A DNA stretch of 64,000 bases from Nocardioides turkmenicus (GTDB lineage: Bacteria > Actinomycetota > Actinomycetes > Propionibacteriales > Nocardioidaceae), in assembly GCF_011045035.1 (NCBI RefSeq), contig NZ_JAALAA010000001.1, positions 124,001 to 188,000 of the forward strand, written 5' to 3'. Every line of letters begins with the position of its first letter. The first letter of the stretch is position 1. Below are positions 51,214-59,644 of this stretch, in pieces. The notes under the pieces are model-generated. The model was not told the DNA's origin. It was given only the letters and a program-made list of their open reading frames with translations, and did not search any database. The position numbers were made by a program, and so were the translations under genes.

Positions 51214-51951
51214 ATGCCAAATCCCAGGCTCCGATCCGCGCTCGCGGCACGCGACATGACCACGGCGGGACTGGCCGCCACCGTCGGAGTCGATCCGAAA
51301 AGCGTGGAGCGATGGCTCACCCAGGACCGCGTCCCACACCGCGGCACCCGCGCTCGGGTCGCGACGGTGCTCGGCCACGAAGAGACGTACCTGTGGCCGA
51401 GCCTCCGGGCCGGGCTGGCTGCGACAACGGCAACCGCCTCTGAACTCGTCGGTATGTGGCCCACGCGGGACAGCGTCCCGGGCGACGTGTGGCGCTCGCT
51501 CTCGTCGCGAGTCAGCCGCCGACTCGAAGTGCTCGTCTACTCCGGTGGGTTCGTGGTCGAGGCCTTCGGGTTACCTCGCGAGATCAGACGGATGGCTGCC
51601 GACGATGGCAGCGTCAGGATCTTGCTCGGCGATTCCAGCTCTGAGGAGGTCAGGCGGCGAGGTGTGGCTGAGGGCCTCCCGACACTTCCCGCACGCGCAG
51701 CCTCCACGCTCGACTACCTCCGCGACGTACGCGGCCTTCCGGGAGTTGAGATCCGGGTACATGACGTGCCGTTGTACGCGTCGATCTACCGCTTCGACGA
51801 CGACATGCTCGTCAACCCGCACACCCACGGGATCGGGGCCAAGGACTCACCGGTCTTCCACTACGAACGCGTCGGGACCGGCGGGTTGTTCGGCTACTAC
51901 GAGAAGGCGTTCGACCGTGTCTGGGAGACCGCCACTCCCCCAGCCCCATAA
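51214..51951 (+). CDS. XRE-type HTH protein with C-terminal DUF5919-like domain
   Basis: A 245-residue protein. Residues about 8-55 form an XRE HTH (LAARDMTTAGLAATVGVDPK, SVERWLT). Residues about 100-240 form a domain with LEVLVYSGGFVVEAFGLP, SVRILLGDSS and VRVHD-like segments, like DUF5919 regulators whose C-terminal part probably binds a small ligand. ATG 51214 fits the family start; ATG 51184 in the same frame would add MGTFVRYVDG and cover one direct repeat. The NUDIX gene begins 11 bp after its stop, so both are one unit. Confidence 0.78.
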   Translation: MPNPRLRSALAARDMTTAGLAATVGVDPKSVERWLTQDRVPHRGTRARVATVLGHEETYLWPSLRAGLAATTATASELVGMWPTRDSVPGDVWRSLSSRVSRRLEVLVYSGGFVVEAFGLPREIRRMAADDGSVRILLGDSSSEEVRRRGVAEGLPTLPARAASTLDYLRDVRGLPGVEIRVHDVPLYASIYRFDDDMLVNPHTHGIGAKDSPVFHYERVGTGGLFGYYEKAFDRVWETATPPAP

Positions 51952-51962
51952 GGTGAATCGAC

Positions 51963-52445
51963 ATGGGCCGCAGAATCGACTGGTACGACGACCCCTCCGC
52001 TCCTGAGGTCAACAGCATCAAACCCAGCGCCGGCGCCTTCGTACGCGACGACCCTGGCCGGATCCTCTTGATCCGACGTGACGACAACGGGAACTGGTCA
52101 ATGCCGGGCGGGGCGATGGATCCGGGTGAGTCGCTTACGGCCTGCGCGGTTCGCGAGACCCTCGAGGAGACCGGCATCAGCATCGAGGTCACGGGCCTCG
52201 TCGGGATCTGGACCGATCCTCGCCATCGCATCGAGTACACCTCCAACGGCGAGGTACGCCAGGAGTTCACCATCATCTACTCCGGCCGCTACCTCGCCGG
52301 CGAACCCACCCCGTCGGCCGAGAGCACGCACGTCGAGTGGGTCTCCCCCGACAAGGTGCCAAGTCTCCAGATGGACCGCAGCCAACGCATGAGGATCGAC
52401 TGGGCGCTCAACCGCAACTACCCACACCTCGATCCCAACCCCTGA
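51963..52445 (+). CDS. NUDIX hydrolase paralogue 2, intact NUDIX box
   Basis: A 160-residue NUDIX hydrolase with AAGGTGAATCGAC before its ATG. The NUDIX box is complete, GGAMDPGESLTACAV followed by RETLEETGI. Family members hydrolyse nucleoside diphosphates linked to another group, such as ADP-ribose or oxidised nucleotides. It is the working partner of the XRE-type regulator just upstream. A near copy with Lys in place of the metal-binding Glu lies 2.7 kb upstream, indicating duplication then divergence. The convergent HD-domain gene ends at the very next base. Confidence 0.92.
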   Translation: MGRRIDWYDDPSAPEVNSIKPSAGAFVRDDPGRILLIRRDDNGNWSMPGGAMDPGESLTACAVRETLEETGISIEVTGLVGIWTDPRHRIEYTSNGEVRQEFTIIYSGRYLAGEPTPSAESTHVEWVSPDKVPSLQMDRSQRMRIDWALNRNYPHLDPNP

Positions 52446-52982
52446 TCACTCGGCCGTCAGAAGACGGTCCTCGATCCGGCGCACGGTCTCAACGATGTCG
52501 CCGCGCGCAACCTCGACGAAGCGACCGACGACGTCGCCCTCTCCGTAGCGCGCCTGGATCTCGGCCAGCCGATCCACCACCGTCACGCGCTCACCTCCTG
52601 GACCCGTCGTCATGTCGCAGAAGCACAACGCATCCTCGAGGTCAGGCGACGGACGTGGGAACTCGCCGAGCGCGCCACTCATCCCGCGCAGCCCAGCCTC
52701 GAATCTGCTGCACGAGTGGTGGGCTACCAGGCGTACGACCTCCTCATTCCACCCCGTGCGCCTCAAGTAGCGGGCGCCGTCAACGGGATGGAAGCCGGTC
52801 CCGCGCAACTCATCGGCATAGCCGATGTCATGAAGCCATGCCGCGGCGACCAGTGTCTCCGAGTCCAATCCCAACTTGTCCGCGACGCCGATCGCCGAGT
52901 CGGCCACCGCCTGCACGTGCAACCAGCGACGCCCCAGTGGCTCGACAAACTGACGCGCCTCACTGCGGGCACTGATCAGCAT
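52446..52982 (-). CDS. HD-domain phosphohydrolase
   Basis: A 178-residue HD-fold protein. The metal-site sequence is spread over RWLHVQAVADSAIG (first His), AAWLHDIGYAD (His-Asp) and LVAHHSCSRFEAG (later His). HD proteins hydrolyse phosphate esters, often of nucleotides. ATG 52982 is used; GTG 52991 is an alternative. The gene meets the NUDIX gene end to end without a gap, on the opposite strand. XRE, NUDIX and HD genes are recalled as neighbours in other actinobacteria, so a shared nucleotide-control role is possible. Confidence 0.83.
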   Translation of the reverse strand: MLISARSEARQFVEPLGRRWLHVQAVADSAIGVADKLGLDSETLVAAAWLHDIGYADELRGTGFHPVDGARYLRRTGWNEEVVRLVAHHSCSRFEAGLRGMSGALGEFPRPSPDLEDALCFCDMTTGPGGERVTVVDRLAEIQARYGEGDVVGRFVEVARGDIVETVRRIEDRLLTAE

Positions 52983-53014
52983 GCTGGACACCCGCGAAAC
53001 CCTAGTCCAGGCGT

Positions 53015-53392
53015 TCAGGCCGTACGCAGCAGCCTGAACTCGTGCCGCTGCAGCACCTGCAGCACCAGCTTGGCCGGATAGCCGAATGCGTCCCGCCCGG
53101 CTTCGGACGGATAGGGCTCGATCGCGGACACCTGATGCCACCGCCCGTCGACCATCAGCTCACAGCCACCAGCGGCGACGATGTTGCGATACCAGTTGAC
53201 GCCCTCGCCGTACGTCAGCTCCGCGATGAATCCCTCCGGCACCCGCGCGACGATGATCGGCGTCTCGTACGTCTTCCCCGACTTCCGCCCCACGTGCCGC
53301 ACGAGCGAGAACGGGCCGTGCCCCGAGCGAGCCGCCCGGGTCGTCACCCGGTTGAGCGTGTTCTTCAGCAACCACAGCCACTTACGACGCAT
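53015..53392 (-). CDS. Deazaflavin (F420)-dependent nitroreductase-family protein 1
   Basis: A 125-residue protein of the DDN/FDOR-A family, small split-barrel proteins that use cofactor F420 (or similar) to reduce quinones and nitro compounds. HVGRKSGKTYETPIIV is the cofactor-phosphate loop and LTYGEGVNWYRNIVAAGG the family's Trp-Tyr-Asn segment. Its start is one base after the stop of a paralogue, so both are co-translated. Found almost only in actinobacteria and some archaea. Confidence 0.87.
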   Translation of the reverse strand: MRRKWLWLLKNTLNRVTTRAARSGHGPFSLVRHVGRKSGKTYETPIIVARVPEGFIAELTYGEGVNWYRNIVAAGGCELMVDGRWHQVSAIEPYPSEAGRDAFGYPAKLVLQVLQRHEFRLLRTA

Positions 53393-53393
53393 C

Positions 53394-53849
53394 TCAGTCT
53401 CCTTCGAGCTTCAGGTTCACCATCGGCAGCGTCTCGACCTCGTGACCGACCGCCGCCTCGATCGCCCCACGCAGCCGCTGCCATGCCTTCGGGTGCGCCT
53501 GCTGATATCGGCCCAACGCGGCAGCGGCCTCCTCGTCGGTCAGGAACCGCGCCGTGGCCGTGACGCCGGTTCGCGTCCCCATGCTGACGCGACACGACGG
53601 CTCGACCAAGAGGTTCTGGTACCACTGCGCACCCGTGCCGAAGCCGCTCACCACCACGATCTCGTCCGCACTCGGCCGCTCGACGACCTCGAGGCACACG
53701 TACCGTGCGACCCCCGATCTACGACCGACATGCTCGAGCATCAGCATCCGGGGCCCGAAGAGCCACCCGGCGTTGTGCCGATAGAGCCAGATCGGCGCAC
53801 GTACGACGGCCCGCGTCCGCAGCAGCCGAGACACCACCGAGTCGATCAT
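53394..53849 (-). CDS. Deazaflavin (F420)-dependent nitroreductase-family protein 2
   Basis: A 151-residue paralogue of the next gene. LEHVGRRSGVARYVCLEVV and GFGTGAQWYQNLLVEP correspond to the cofactor loop and WYQN segment. A C-terminal extension (ALGRYQQAHPKAWQRLRGAI) is longer than in the other copy. ATG 53849 is chosen; GTG 53858 and a longer form in the same frame are possible but would take up the 79 bp shared with the divergent MmcQ/YjbR gene. Confidence 0.85.
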   Translation of the reverse strand: MIDSVVSRLLRTRAVVRAPIWLYRHNAGWLFGPRMLMLEHVGRRSGVARYVCLEVVERPSADEIVVVSGFGTGAQWYQNLLVEPSCRVSMGTRTGVTATARFLTDEEAAAALGRYQQAHPKAWQRLRGAIEAAVGHEVETLPMVNLKLEGD

Positions 53850-53928
53850 CGACGTCACCGACCCGACCTTACCGACGAGCTCGGGCGATCCGGCCCGATC
53901 TGGTGACACCGGGAGTTACGCTCCAGGA

Positions 53929-54312
53929 ATGGCAACGCTCGAAGACCTCGCCCGGATCATCGGCGAGCTGCCCGAGGTCACCGAGGGCGAACGCTACGGA
54001 CACCCGACCTGGGCCGTACGCGGCAAGAGCATCGCCTGGCTGCGCCCGTTCAGCAAGGCCGACATCAAACGCTTCGGCGACCAGACCCCGCCGGACCCGC
54101 CGATCCTCGCGGTCAACACCGCCGACCTGCACGAGAAGGAAGGCGTCCTCGCCGCCGGCATCGACGGCGTCTTCACCATCGAGCACTTCAACAACTACCC
54201 CGCCGTGCTCATCGAGCTCAGCGTCATCAACCCTGGCGACCTTCGCGACCTGCTGGTCGACGCTTGGCTCGCCGCCGCCCCAGCGGAACTGGTCGAGGCG
54301 TTCGACGGCTGA
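53929..54312 (+). CDS. MmcQ/YjbR-family protein
   Basis: A 127-residue protein of the MmcQ/YjbR (CyaY-like fold) family. EGERYGHPTWAVRGKSIAWL, then LAVNTADLHEKE and the FNNYPAVLIELSVI and LRDLLVDAWLAAAP segments, are the usual pattern. Such proteins are described as DNA-binding or of unknown role. It is transcribed away from the deazaflavin pair. The 128 bp after its stop, up to 54440, show no gene. Confidence 0.85.
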   Translation: MATLEDLARIIGELPEVTEGERYGHPTWAVRGKSIAWLRPFSKADIKRFGDQTPPDPPILAVNTADLHEKEGVLAAGIDGVFTIEHFNNYPAVLIELSVINPGDLRDLLVDAWLAAAPAELVEAFDG

Positions 54313-54440
54313 AGCGCTGACTTACCACGACCGCGTTTGGAGGCAGTGGGCGTCATTCCGCCCAGATCGACGCGCATGAGATCCGAGAGCCAAGGGCAGC
54401 GTCGAACCCGACCATCCTGAGGGACGACGCGCGAGTGCGG

Positions 54441-55574
54441 CTAGCGAAAGACGTCGGAGAATGTGAATGCGAGCTCTAGAGCTGACTCATTGCCGGCAGA
54501 TGCGAATGCGGAAAGAAGCGTTCGAAACGCGGCCACGCCTTCGTCGTCGAACAGGACGAGCTGGCGGTGTTCGGCTAGGAGCCGCTTCAGATATGGGACG
54601 ACCACGTCGCTGGAAAGAGGGTCGTAAGCATAGCTTCCGTCGGATGCGACTGCCTCCGTCGTCGAGAGAAGAGTGCGCCTTTCGTCCAGCGGCGCAAGAA
54701 AGATGAGCGTTTCCACGACATGGTGGACGATGCCTGAGACTTTGCTGCGGGCGCACGTGATGAGGACTGGGGTTGCCAGGTCTGCGAACCGCTCTTGCGC
54801 CGTGCGAGAAGCCGTCGCATCTTCATCGCCATTCATTCGGTCGAACGCGCCGCTGGCGAAGTACAGCTGGTTCGCGATGCTGTCCAGGACCGTCACACTG
54901 TGCTTGAGTTCGTTCTGTTCGGATTCCGACGGTTCGGCGTCTGAGACCTCTTCCAGCGTGGTGATCCAGTGCCCGAGGGAAGAGTCGGCGGCTTTGGTCA
55001 CCATGTCGAAGGCGCGGCCCTGAACTGCGGGGTCCGATTTCGGCCGCAAGTAATTACGGACGCATTGCGTGGCCCGCAGGGCCTCCTCTGACCACGGTGC
55101 ATTGGTGGCCCAGGTATGCACTGTTTCGGTTGCGAACGGCGTCTGGTGGTGCATCGCTAGGAATGTCATTATCTCGACTGGGAGGTCGAGGGCGTCGTCG
55201 TCCGTCGGGTCCGCTTCGGTCGGTGAATCGGGTTCGTTCGCGAGTCCGCGCAGAACGTTGTCCACCTCCTGAGGCGACTCATGTGCCTCAGACCCAAGCA
55301 GACGCATGTACTGGTTCCGGACGTTTTTGTTGGATTCGCCCTGGAGGAGTTCGCCGATCAGGCGGACGCGCACAGGTGAGGGTTTGTCGAAGTAGACAGC
55401 ACGGAACGCGCGCGCGGCCGACATGCGCACGACGGGGTTCTCGTCCGCCATCGCGTCCGTTACCAGGGCGACAATGAGGTCTCCATGTTGCGACGTGCGC
55501 CACGTTTCCCGGAACGCAAGACTTCCCAGTCCGTCGATGGCCTTGTCACGCATTCCGGGGCTCCATGCGCTCAC
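54441..55574 (-). CDS. Helical-repeat protein coupled to the STAND NTPase
   Basis: A 377-residue protein starting at GTG 55574, overlapping the NTPase stop in GTGA. An ATG at 55601 in the same frame is also open. It is made of paired helices with HEAT-like spacing: KAIDGLGSLAFRETW, VALVTDAMADENPVVRMSAA, VRVRLIGELLQGES, DLATPVLITCARSKVSGIV. It has no nuclease, NTPase or membrane motif. HEAT-type repeats bind proteins or nucleic acids. As the exact partner of a STAND NTPase, it may be a target-recognition or scaffold subunit. The codon use (more A/T at third positions than the metabolic genes) matches the NTPase and suggests transfer. Confidence 0.75.
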   Translation of the reverse strand: MSAWSPGMRDKAIDGLGSLAFRETWRTSQHGDLIVALVTDAMADENPVVRMSAARAFRAVYFDKPSPVRVRLIGELLQGESNKNVRNQYMRLLGSEAHESPQEVDNVLRGLANEPDSPTEADPTDDDALDLPVEIMTFLAMHHQTPFATETVHTWATNAPWSEEALRATQCVRNYLRPKSDPAVQGRAFDMVTKAADSSLGHWITTLEEVSDAEPSESEQNELKHSVTVLDSIANQLYFASGAFDRMNGDEDATASRTAQERFADLATPVLITCARSKVSGIVHHVVETLIFLAPLDERRTLLSTTEAVASDGSYAYDPLSSDVVVPYLKRLLAEHRQLVLFDDEGVAAFRTLLSAFASAGNESALELAFTFSDVFR

Positions 55575-58500
55575 GAGAGGAAGGTTCCTGCGTCGCTGCA
55601 TCCCGCGGCCTCAGCAAGGACCTTGATCACCAGGGGTCCGCGAACATGTTCAGGAGTGATGTCCTTCGCGCGCGCCAACCGGCGCGCCGCGTCAACCAGC
55701 AAGTATTGGATCTGGCTGGGAGTTGTCTCCGCTGCCGCGAACACATCATGGGCCAGAGCGAACATGTCGACGAGCTGGGCAATGGCGTCGGGGTCCGATG
55801 CCTCGTTGTCGTCAAGTTTGTCGAGGGCCGTATGCAGGTCACGCGCAGCCGCCGCGACCTGCGGCCCGACGGTAACACCGCCCTCTAGAAGGTGGTCGAT
55901 TGGAGAGTACGGTAGTGCCTGAGTGATCATCGACGGTGGTGCTGGGATGTCGGGGGCTTTCTCGCCTACGCTTGCGCGATGCGCGGCAATGGATTCGTCT
56001 GTGATCGCGTCAACATCGAGGCAGCCTACGAGCACGTCTTTCACGTACTCGCTGCGGCCGTTCTGATCGACCAGCTTGAGCGCCTCACCCACGACCGCTT
56101 CGAGATCCTGGTGTGGGACGGTGCCCTCCGTTGCGGCAGCCTTCAGCAGAGTTGCTGCCTGGGAAAACGTGTCGGGATGGGTCAACAAACTGCCGGACTC
56201 GAACGCGGGGAACAGAGCGCGGCACAATGCTGCGGGCTGCCTCGGACTCTCCATCAATGCGGCCCATACGCCGGTGTTGTGGACCTTGTCGACCAGCAGG
56301 GTGACGACCGGTTGCGCGGCTTCGATTTCCTGTTCGACGAGGGCGTCGGCCAAGGCAGACAACATCTTCTGCTCATTGTCCTGGCTGTGGAAGTCCACCC
56401 CGAATCCGTACCCGTGCTCGAGCCAGCCCGTCACTCCATGCGCGAACATGGGCCACATCTCGGGGTCGTCCGCAGAGTCCGCCGCTCCCAGGACCTCGCA
56501 GATGATGTCGGTCGCGGTGACGATGTCATCGGCGCAGATCTTCGGGAACTCTTCCCCGAGCCGCCACGCAGCATGCTGCGACTGCTGCTTCCGTGACTCA
56601 CGCAACGGAAGGACGGAGCCCCCGCCAAATGCGACGTCTTCGTCGCGCGTCTCCTCGAAGGTCATCGAGATGACCGCAAGCCTCCGGGCGAGGTCAGGGT
56701 CGTGTGCCATCGCAGGAGCGACTGCCTCGGGGAACCAAGTTAGAACGGTCCCGCCCCACTGAGCGAGTGCAGCATCGGAATTGAGAAGTCGGTGCATCGC
56801 GGCGCGCACCTCAGAGCTGATACCCACGACAGCCACAGCCTGGCGCACGAGCAGCCCGGCCATCCGCTCCCTGCGCGCAGGGTCCGAGGGCGCCGCGTCT
56901 AGCAGCATCGCAATCGCTGCGGCACGTTCAGCAATGCCTGCAGCATCCGGTTCCTTGGCAGAAACCGGTGCCCGGAAATGCAACGCGATCAGTAGATCGG
57001 TCGCCAGCGCTGCATCCTCGAAGGATGCCTCTGCGTTCTCGGCGAGCTGCTTCGCGAGAGTGGCGAGCGGAAGCATCGCGGTCGTTAGGTCCGGGACCAC
57101 GGCGCGGGCACGGATCGCGCCAATGACCTGGCGGGTGAACCGCTGCCGAGGCAAGTGCTCATTCGAGCCCGAGCTGCCATGCCCGTTGGAAGCGAGCTCG
57201 AGGAGGTCGTTTGGGTCATGAGCCAGGTTCACGACGCGCGAAGCGACCGCGAGCGACGCGAGCACGTGCTCGCTGCCTGCTACCGAGAACGCAACCGGCC
57301 AGAAGCCGCCGGTCGCCCGGGCCTGCCAAAGCAGGTCGACGAGGAGATCAAAGCTCGGACGAGCAACCAGCGGGAGAATCGGGTCGGCGTCGAGACTCTT
57401 CACCAAACCCGTTGCGTCGAGAGGGTGGTAAAGGACGTAAATTGCAGTGGCGTAGTCGAACAGGATGTTGTGCGAGAAAGCCAAGACCCGCCCGACACCA
57501 GGAATCGGGCCGTCCAAAGCGCTAAGCACGCTCTGGCTGAGGAGGCTTTCGAGCGCCACACTGTCGGTCTCGCGAACAGTCGGCTCTTCCTCGGTGGTCT
57601 GCAATCGGCGGTTCGTCAGCATGCTGGACGCCAAGCGTTTCAGTAGTGCGTCGCGTGCCGTCTTGTCTTGGTTGCGGATGCGCCACGTCCAGTAGTGGCC
57701 TAGCAGTTCGACTCGACTCCGCACGCTGACGAGTTCGGCATGCTGGCCGGCCGTCATCTGGCCGGCGAGGGTTGCCGCCAGTCGTAGGTTGAACGGATTG
57801 CGCAAGAGCTTTCGCAGGTCAGGGGCAGCCTCAGCGAGGACCTCGGCGACAGGCATCGGTGCCACGATCACCTGGTTCAGATCGTCGTCGCTCAAGTCGG
57901 CCACCAGCAGGTGCCGAACAGCAGAAAGTTGCGGGTCGACCATGCTTCCTTCCATTGAGACCGGTTCGCCGGCGAACGCACGTTGGAGAGGCTGGCTGTT
58001 TCGCGTGTCGAAGGAGCGAGCACTCGCGACGACCTGCCATCGGGTACCGGCCAGGCCGGCCACGATGCTGCTTAGGTACTCACGGTCCTCGGAGCCGCGC
58101 AAGGCGTCCACGCCGTCGATCACGAGCAGGCCGGGCGGTCCTGCCCACGCTCGCAGGACCTCTTGCAGCGGTGCGTTCGTTACGAGTCGGTTCGTGCCGG
58201 CGACATCAGACGCACGAAGGACGATGACCTCCTCATCGCCTAGCCTTGCCGACGCCAGGTCCTGGATGACAGCCGACTTGCCAGCCCCCGCATCGCCAAC
58301 AACGAGCACGGGCTCACGCCCCACCGTTTCGCGCAGTGTCTTGGCGACGGCGCGCGAAATGTACAGACCGCCGGCGACCGGTAACACCGCTTCTCCATGC
58401 AGGGCATGCAGGTTTACTGCCGATCGCTCACAAAGAACCTCTATATCCGATGCGTGCTTCGCCGGCAAGGTTGTTGAGATGCCGTGTTGAGCCAACGCCA

Positions 58501-59272
58501 GTGTGAGCGCTGATCGGTCGCGCCACTGGCGCGTCACGGAGGCCGCTTGGCCCTCATCAACGAGGACCTTCCAGGCCAGCAATGCCGAGGTCTGCTGGGC
58601 GAGGCCACGATGGAGGGTGCTGAGTGCAGCCTGCTGGTCTTGACGACCGTCTTCCAGGTCCAAGACCAGTACATGGAGAGCCCTGAACAAGGTACGCAGT
58701 TCCTCATCGGTCGGCTCCACGCTGGCACGCGCAGCGCTCCAGGCCGGCTGAATATGGCCCAGCGCGACCTTTAATGCAGCATTCTGCGGACCAGTCAGTT
58801 CCTTCCCGAGAACCGTCCCGGGCGGCTGGGAAGCAACTCTCCGAAGAGCCTGTCGAAGGTCATTGCGCACGGTCGCAGGAGCGCTGTAGTCAGTACACAG
58901 GACGATGGCATCGCGTGAAGCATCCACAGGCCGCCCCCCGGTACCAACCTCAGGAACGGTCCCCTCGAGGTACAGCTCAACCGCCTGCCTAAGCGCCTTC
59001 GCAAGAGGGGAGTCATCGGTAGTGCCAAGCGCCATTCCGACCTTGGCCTGAACGAACATGCCGCTCCCCAGGTCGGTCAGGACAGCGACGTCATCAACCT
59101 CGAACCCAGTCTGCGCGCCAACCTGGACTACCTTCCCAGCAATGAGCGAAATCGGCAGCGGTTCCTCAGCAACAAGCCAGCTCGCGGCCCAAGCGAAGAC
59201 CTGGTTCTGAAAGCCGACTCCGGACGCTCCAGCTGACCCCCCTGCGGACGCAGCGGAAGTGTTAGAAGTCAT
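55571..59272 (-). CDS. STAND-type NTPase with N-terminal PD-(D/E)XK-like nuclease, predicted antiviral
   Basis: A 1233-residue protein in three parts. Residues about 15-200 open with SGVGFQNQVFAWAA, then FEVDDVAVLTDLG (Asp60/Asp61) and MFVQAKVG (Gln75-Ala-Lys77), the pattern of DUF4297/Cap4-type nucleases. Residues about 320-640 are a P-loop NTPase: GDAGAGKS (Walker A, 326-333), LLVIDGVDAL (Walker B, 382-391), WQVVASARS (sensor) and the winged-helix region RNPFNLRLAATLAG. The remaining 600 residues are helical repeats, the usual sensor of STAND proteins. This layout resembles Avs-type phage-sensing defence proteins, in which ligand binding to the repeats oligomerises the NTPase and activates the nuclease. 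The ligand is unknown. ATG 59272 follows GGAGGAAACGTA. Confidence 0.85.
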   Translation of the reverse strand: MTSNTSAASAGGSAGASGVGFQNQVFAWAASWLVAEEPLPISLIAGKVVQVGAQTGFEVDDVAVLTDLGSGMFVQAKVGMALGTTDDSPLAKALRQAVELYLEGTVPEVGTGGRPVDASRDAIVLCTDYSAPATVRNDLRQALRRVASQPPGTVLGKELTGPQNAALKVALGHIQPAWSAARASVEPTDEELRTLFRALHVLVLDLEDGRQDQQAALSTLHRGLAQQTSALLAWKVLVDEGQAASVTRQWRDRSALTLALAQHGISTTLPAKHASDIEVLCERSAVNLHALHGEAVLPVAGGLYISRAVAKTLRETVGREPVLVVGDAGAGKSAVIQDLASARLGDEEVIVLRASDVAGTNRLVTNAPLQEVLRAWAGPPGLLVIDGVDALRGSEDREYLSSIVAGLAGTRWQVVASARSFDTRNSQPLQRAFAGEPVSMEGSMVDPQLSAVRHLLVADLSDDDLNQVIVAPMPVAEVLAEAAPDLRKLLRNPFNLRLAATLAGQMTAGQHAELVSVRSRVELLGHYWTWRIRNQDKTARDALLKRLASSMLTNRRLQTTEEEPTVRETDSVALESLLSQSVLSALDGPIPGVGRVLAFSHNILFDYATAIYVLYHPLDATGLVKSLDADPILPLVARPSFDLLVDLLWQARATGGFWPVAFSVAGSEHVLASLAVASRVVNLAHDPNDLLELASNGHGSSGSNEHLPRQRFTRQVIGAIRARAVVPDLTTAMLPLATLAKQLAENAEASFEDAALATDLLIALHFRAPVSAKEPDAAGIAERAAAIAMLLDAAPSDPARRERMAGLLVRQAVAVVGISSEVRAAMHRLLNSDAALAQWGGTVLTWFPEAVAPAMAHDPDLARRLAVISMTFEETRDEDVAFGGGSVLPLRESRKQQSQHAAWRLGEEFPKICADDIVTATDIICEVLGAADSADDPEMWPMFAHGVTGWLEHGYGFGVDFHSQDNEQKMLSALADALVEQEIEAAQPVVTLLVDKVHNTGVWAALMESPRQPAALCRALFPAFESGSLLTHPDTFSQAATLLKAAATEGTVPHQDLEAVVGEALKLVDQNGRSEYVKDVLVGCLDVDAITDESIAAHRASVGEKAPDIPAPPSMITQALPYSPIDHLLEGGVTVGPQVAAAARDLHTALDKLDDNEASDPDAIAQLVDMFALAHDVFAAAETTPSQIQYLLVDAARRLARAKDITPEHVRGPLVIKVLAEAAGCSDAGTFLS

Positions 59273-59644
59273 TACGTTTCCTCCACGTGCGAACCATGGC
59301 CCCTAAGCCCTCACTACATGAAGAAACATACCGGCGGCCCTGGGCAGTCAGCATGGGATCCTGAGGACTTCAAGCTGGCGCGGTCAGGCTCGTCGCGGCA
59401 AGCTCTCGAGTCGAGGGCTCAATGTCCACTCGGGAGGGACGGCGTTCACACCCATAGGTGTGCTCGTTGGGGCGGCTGATTCGGAGCGCTTGACGCAAGA
59501 GCATCCACGGGCATGCGAGCGCGTCGTTCCGCCACGAGTGCCAACTACGGGCATGTGCTCTCCCCTGATGGTGCAGCAACTCCCTCCCTCGCCCCCCGGG
59601 AGGCGGGAAGATTGACCGGAAATGTCGGCGGCAGGTGATGAAAT
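59273..59644. other. Non-coding gap between the divergent NTPase and HNH genes
   Basis: These 372 bases have no credible gene. Two small hairpins are seen: AGCTCTCGA with TCGAGGGCT (59401-59419, one mismatch) and CACACC/GGTGTG around CATA (59447-59462). The promoters of both divergent genes must lie here. Confidence 0.55.
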
